This document shows positions 60,608 through 64,000 of a DNA stretch of 64,000 bases, in pieces (the stretch's first letter is position 1; every line of letters begins with the position of its first letter). Under the pieces are notes generated by a model that was not told the origin of the DNA, ran no database searches, and saw only the letters and a program-made list of their open reading frames with translations. Where the stretch lies: positions 265,023 through 329,022 of the forward strand of contig CAWHJF010000003.1 of assembly GCA_963829575.1 (NCBI GenBank). The letters run 5' to 3'. Made by a program: the position numbers and the translations under genes. Source of the stretch: KACC-23026 sp963829575. Its GTDB lineage: Bacteria; Bacillota; Bacilli; Bacillales; Sporolactobacillaceae.

Positions 60608-61810
60608 CTATTTCAGAATTAGATCTAATTTAGATTGAAACTCATGCAAGAAACGGTCCACTTCTTCCTTTGTTAATGTAAGAGGAGGCAATAACCGAAT
60701 AATCGTACCTTGTGTAACGTCAATCAGAGTTCCAGCCTCTAACATTGCATGTCTGACTTGCTTCACTTGGCCAGATTCTGCACCCGTGACAATTCCAATC
60801 ATCATCCCTTTTCCTCTTATTTCTTTTATGAAAGGCGATGTCTCTTTTAACTGATTAAGACGATCCCAGAAGTATGAGATTGTGGCTTGAGCTTCTTCTA
60901 ACACTCCATCATCAAGAAGGGTTTCCACGACAGCGTTCCCAAGTGCTGCACTTAAAGGCGACGGTGCAAACGTCGTGCCGTGATCTCCAGGTCCAAATAA
61001 ATCCGACCATTCCGGTTTCGCAATGATTCCACCGAGCGGAAGTCCCCCTCCTACACCCTTTGCAAAGAGAACCAAATCAGGTTGTAAAGACGTCTGTTGA
61101 TAAGAAAAGAATGTTCCCGTGCGACCCATTCCGGTCTGAATTTCATCGACTAAAAGGCGGACATCGTAGTGTTGAGACCATTCCTTAATTTTATTTAGAA
61201 ATGGTTCAGAAAGCGGTACAACCCCACCAGACCCCAGAACGGTTTCAAAAAGAATCGCCAATGGTTTCTTTTGCATGGCGGCTTCCAATTCACCCAAGTT
61301 TTCTGGTTCAACTTCAATGATGTCATAATCAGGAAGCGGATAATCTTGATAAACGCCCGGCTGTCTGGTCAATTTCAGTGCACCAAGCGTCCGACCATGA
61401 AACCCACCTTTTAAAACCACAATGCCAGTACGATCTGGTTGAATCTTCTTGTGATACTTGTGTAACCATTTGATCGCCGCTTCAGTTGCCTCGGCCCCTG
61501 AATTTGAGAAAAAAACCTTCCCCTTTACACTGAGTTCAGATAGCCGCTTAGCAAGGGTTATAGCAGGCGGGTTTAAATAAATATTTGAGATATGTAAAAA
61601 ACGTTGACCTTGGTCAATTAAAGCCTGAACAACTTTTGGATGCGAGTGACCCAATACGTTAACGGCTAACCCGCCAAATAAATCCAAATAGGCCTTACCT
61701 TCTGTATCGTATAAATAATTGCCTTCGCCTCGGTCGATTGCAATCGGAAGCTTTAAGTGAGAATAGGTCGGCATGAGGTACGTTTGGTCTAATTCCTGCC
61801 AATTTGTCAC
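60608..61810 (-). CDS. class III PLP aminotransferase, ArgD/DapC-like
   Basis: PLP enzyme of the acetylornithine/ornithine aminotransferase family, 400 aa. Blocks seen: NVLGHSHPKVVQAL, FFSNSGAEATEAAIK, GGFHGRTLGALKLT, LLVDEIQTGMGRTG and the PLP lysine in LFAKGVGGGLPLGG. It lies between dapH and dapL and overlaps neither arginine gene, so it may supply N-acetyl-L-2-amino-6-oxopimelate transamination, done in B. subtilis by a class I enzyme (PatA) encoded elsewhere. An ornithine or GABA role cannot be excluded. Confidence 0.85.
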   Translation of the reverse strand: MTNWQELDQTYLMPTYSHLKLPIAIDRGEGNYLYDTEGKAYLDLFGGLAVNVLGHSHPKVVQALIDQGQRFLHISNIYLNPPAITLAKRLSELSVKGKVFFSNSGAEATEAAIKWLHKYHKKIQPDRTGIVVLKGGFHGRTLGALKLTRQPGVYQDYPLPDYDIIEVEPENLGELEAAMQKKPLAILFETVLGSGGVVPLSEPFLNKIKEWSQHYDVRLLVDEIQTGMGRTGTFFSYQQTSLQPDLVLFAKGVGGGLPLGGIIAKPEWSDLFGPGDHGTTFAPSPLSAALGNAVVETLLDDGVLEEAQATISYFWDRLNQLKETSPFIKEIRGKGMMIGIVTGAESGQVKQVRHAMLEAGTLIDVTQGTIIRLLPPLTLTKEEVDRFLHEFQSKLDLILK

Positions 61811-61935
61811 GATCGGATCCCTCTTTATTTTTAAATTTTGGCTCTGCTAATTTGAGTAAAGTGCTAATTCCAGCTCCAATCAAAAAGACTAAAAAAAACA
61901 ACTTGCTCCTTTAACACAGCCCATTTTTTATTCTT

Positions 61936-61976
61936 TTTAAAAAAAGGGCTGACTCGGTTCAGTCAGTCCCTTTTGT
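61936..61976 (-). terminator. terminator between dapH and the aminotransferase gene
   Basis: Minus-strand AAGGGaCTGACT/AGTCAGcCCTT stem followed by TTTTTTT. It suggests dapH is transcribed separately from, or attenuated before, the next two genes. Confidence 0.8.
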
Positions 61977-62031
61977 TTTGGTTTCACACATAGGGAACAA
62001 TTCATCTTTCCCTGATTCAGCTACTTATAAA

Positions 62032-62742
62032 TTAATCTTCTTTAAGTTGACGAAGTTCTTGTTTGATCTCTGTTTTTGAACGGGTCTTGTCGTCAATCTC
62101 TTTAATAACACGAGCTGGTGTTCCTGCAACAACTGTATTAGGTGGCACATCCTCAATGACAATGGCACCTGCCGCAACGACAGCGCCTTTTCCAATGCGG
62201 ACACCTTCAAGCACAACAGCATTGGCACCGATTAGCACATCATCTTCCAAGACAACCGGTTTGGCAGATGGGGGTTCAATGACGCCTGCTAAGACAGCGC
62301 CTGCTCCCACGTGGCAATTTTTACCAACCGTTGCACGTCCACCTAATGTGGCATTCATGTCGATCATTGTGCCTTCGCCAATCACCGCGCCAATATTAAT
62401 CGCAGCCCCCATCATGATGACCGCATTTTTTCCAATTTCCACTTGATCACGGATAATCGCACCCGGCTCAATACGAGCTTGGACCTGTGTTAAATCCAAC
62501 AAAGGAATAGCGGAATGTCTGCGATCGTTCTCTAGAACATAATCCTCAATACGCGATTTGTTGGTTTCAAGTACCTCGCGAATGACTTTCCATTCCCCAA
62601 AAAGGACACCTGAGTTTCCAGTTACAAAATGCTTCGTGCCCTCGCCAAAATCAAGACCTTCTAAATCTCCTTTTATGTAGACCTTTACAGGTGTTGACTT
62701 TTCACTGTTTTGAATAAACGCAATGATTTCATTTGCATCCAT
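62032..62742 (-). CDS. dapH: tetrahydrodipicolinate N-acetyltransferase (DapH)
   Basis: Acetyl-CoA-dependent enzyme of the lysine/diaminopimelate pathway, 236 aa from ATG 62742 (behind CGGAGG). N-terminal alpha/beta region (1-90), then a left-handed beta-helix of hexapeptide repeats (about 93-205: IEPGAIIRDQVEIGKNAVIM and VLEDDVLIGANAVVLEG), and a C-terminal helical tail. Length equals B. subtilis DapH (YkuQ). It opens the DAP gene group. Confidence 0.94.
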   Translation of the reverse strand: MDANEIIAFIQNSEKSTPVKVYIKGDLEGLDFGEGTKHFVTGNSGVLFGEWKVIREVLETNKSRIEDYVLENDRRHSAIPLLDLTQVQARIEPGAIIRDQVEIGKNAVIMMGAAINIGAVIGEGTMIDMNATLGGRATVGKNCHVGAGAVLAGVIEPPSAKPVVLEDDVLIGANAVVLEGVRIGKGAVVAAGAIVIEDVPPNTVVAGTPARVIKEIDDKTRSKTEIKQELRQLKED

Positions 62743-62857
62743 GTGTGCATACCTCCGATTCATTAATGGTCATCCTATTTTAATTAAACACTCGCATTAG
62801 GACGAGCGTCATTCTTTGTTCTAATGGTACCGAATTTTTCGCGCGAAGTCTATCAAA

Positions 62858-63736
62858 TCATTCATCAAATGGGTACTCTTCTTTGACCAATTCAAGAAAG
62901 GCTTTGACTTGTCTTAATTCAAGAGCTTCATCGGTGGTTAAGAGCGACGTATCTCGATCAATGCGATGACCAGTTGAGTCAAAAAGTGGGGTTCGATAAA
63001 TCGTATTGTCTCGATCGGTCAAACTAATCTCGGGTAAGATCGCATAGCCAATTCCATTAAGCGCCATCTGCTTACATGTTTCGATTTGGTCCACTACAAT
63101 GGTTCGGTCTGGTCTCTTTTTAAAGGTCTGATGCCACCAATCCTGAATGACTTGATGATAGTTCGAGTCACTCCGAAATTGAATGTATGGGCGTGATGTC
63201 TTAGGAAGATCTTCAATATTTTGGACCTGGGTGTCGACCAAATGAAGGGCATCCGAAAATAAATGATACTTCTTTCCTCGCCATTTTGGGTTCCCCCTTA
63301 TAATACCGATGTGACTTTCATCTTCATACATATGGCGTAAAATCTCACTCGACCAACCGGTCATTAGAGAAATCTTAACCTGAGGGTAGCGCGAGACAAA
63401 TTTCTTTAACATTTTGGGCAACCAATACTGCCCAATAATGGAAGCCACGGCAATCTTCAAAGTCCCATATATTTCTTTGATATCGGACTGCATCTCTTCG
63501 CGTAAGTGCTCTTCCACCTCAAGCATGTCTTTTGCAAATTCGACAACCCGCTCGCCTTCAGAGGTAAGGCGCAACCCACGCTTCGAGCGAACAAATAAAG
63601 GCATTCCCCAGTCATCCTCAATGGAATGAAGACGTTGACTGAGGGCGGGCTGAGAAACAAAAAGACGTTCTGCCGCTTTTCTCATATTCTTTTCTTCTGC
63701 TAACACCGAGAGCACTTGCATATCAGAGCGTTGCAT
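62858..63736 (-). CDS. ccpC: LysR-family regulator CcpC
   Basis: LysR-type regulator of 292 aa. The N-terminal winged helix (NMRKAAERLFVSQPALSQRL, about 18-37) and the ligand domain blocks VASIIGQYWLPKMLKKFVSR and MTGWSSEILRHMYEDESHIG match B. subtilis CcpC (YkuM), which represses citB and citZ and responds to citrate. ATG 63736 has a perfect AGGAGG seven bases upstream; the longer frame to 63805 is not needed. Position before the dapH block is as in B. subtilis (there with ykuNOP between). Confidence 0.9.
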   Translation of the reverse strand: MQRSDMQVLSVLAEEKNMRKAAERLFVSQPALSQRLHSIEDDWGMPLFVRSKRGLRLTSEGERVVEFAKDMLEVEEHLREEMQSDIKEIYGTLKIAVASIIGQYWLPKMLKKFVSRYPQVKISLMTGWSSEILRHMYEDESHIGIIRGNPKWRGKKYHLFSDALHLVDTQVQNIEDLPKTSRPYIQFRSDSNYHQVIQDWWHQTFKKRPDRTIVVDQIETCKQMALNGIGYAILPEISLTDRDNTIYRTPLFDSTGHRIDRDTSLLTTDEALELRQVKAFLELVKEEYPFDE

Positions 63737-63847
63737 GCCCAACCTCCTTGACCTGACCATCACAAAAATCCTAATCTCACTCACATTAAATAAAGACGTT
63801 TCCATTATAGAGGACTTGAAGTAATAAAGCGATTTTAAAAAAGGACT

Positions 63848-64000
63848 TTTCGTAAACTTTGTTGTTTATTGCTTATAGCGAAAATATACTCGCTTGCTCG
63901 TTCGTCTACCTGTATTTCGGGGATGTACATTCCTCGTCGCAAAACGACGTGAAACGCGGGAACGGATGCTATTGCCACGGGCGATCCGCGAGCCTCCTGA
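63848..64000. repeat. interspersed G+C-rich repeat, copy 6 (runs off the window)
   Basis: It starts TTCGTAAACTTTGTTGTTTA, then GCGAAAATATACTCGCTTGC, TTCCTCGTCGCAAAAC and GCGATCCGCGAGCCTCCT. The right end is outside the window. No gene is present in 63737-64000. Confidence 0.65.

Overview
The window is a chromosomal stretch of a low-to-mid G+C, endospore-forming member of the Bacillales. This rests on gene content and order rather than on a similarity search: YlaJ, YugN, YlaN, YktB, YkyA, RpoY, RNase J1 and CcpC relatives are present, lipoproteins and AGGAGG-type ribosome binding sites are frequent, and the order follows two Bacillus subtilis blocks (rnjA-rpoY-def-ykyA-pdhABCD-speA-yktB-suhB-ylaF-typA-ylaHIJKLN-ftsW-ctaA-ctaBCDEF, and ccpC-dapH-dapL-ykuS-ykuT-ykuU). 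Both blocks run right to left here.

Layout. 1-2.5 kb: a cut M20 amidohydrolase, a LysM-CAP secreted protein, YugN and a GNAT acetyltransferase. 2.9-9.4 kb: the caa3-type cytochrome c oxidase operon ctaB-C-D-E-F and the divergent ctaA, with a perfect Fnr/Crp-type palindrome between ctaA and ctaB. 9.4-10.2 kb: an IS1182-family transposase scar between duplicated hairpins, at the place where B. subtilis has pycA. 10.2-20.5 kb: ftsW and the yla/ykt housekeeping block. 20.6-27.4 kb: a flavin oxidoreductase, the SpeA-type decarboxylase and an acyl-CoA operon (acyl-CoA dehydrogenase, TetR, thioesterase, APH-type kinase, ComB-family phosphatase) with a TetR-type operator. 27.8-37.3 kb: pyruvate dehydrogenase, YkyA, deformylase, RpoY and RNase J1, plus a structured non-coding stretch with a 24-codon basic ORF. 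37.6-41.2 kb: methylcitrate cycle genes with a cre-like box. 41.8-44.6 kb: a soluble chemotaxis-type receptor, KtrC and an orphan CydB-like subunit. 44.7-51.4 kb: a cobalamin-riboswitch operon. 51.6-57.5 kb: a heterodimeric ABC exporter, a 52-bp tandem repeat array, a peroxiredoxin and MscS. 57.6-63.7 kb: a CBS-domain membrane protein, YkuS, three diaminopimelate genes and CcpC.

The most striking system is the riboswitch-controlled operon at 44714-51335. It encodes a sortase-anchored surface protein with two DUF4430/transcobalamin-C-like domains and an alpha-alpha barrel, a dedicated class-D-like sortase, a DUF4430 lipoprotein, and an ECF transporter (T, fused A-A', S). The parts resemble vertebrate intrinsic factor and transcobalamin in a permuted order, and suggest a wall-to-membrane relay for vitamin B12. 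A second candidate is the acyl-CoA operon, which looks like a split ACAD10/ACAD11 or Lva-type hydroxyacyl-CoA route with an added phosphatase.

Non-coding DNA carries at least six copies of a 150-320 bp G+C-rich interspersed repeat, a 52-bp hairpin array with a covarying base pair, and nested-stem elements that I cannot assign to a known family. No tRNA, rRNA or CRISPR array was seen.
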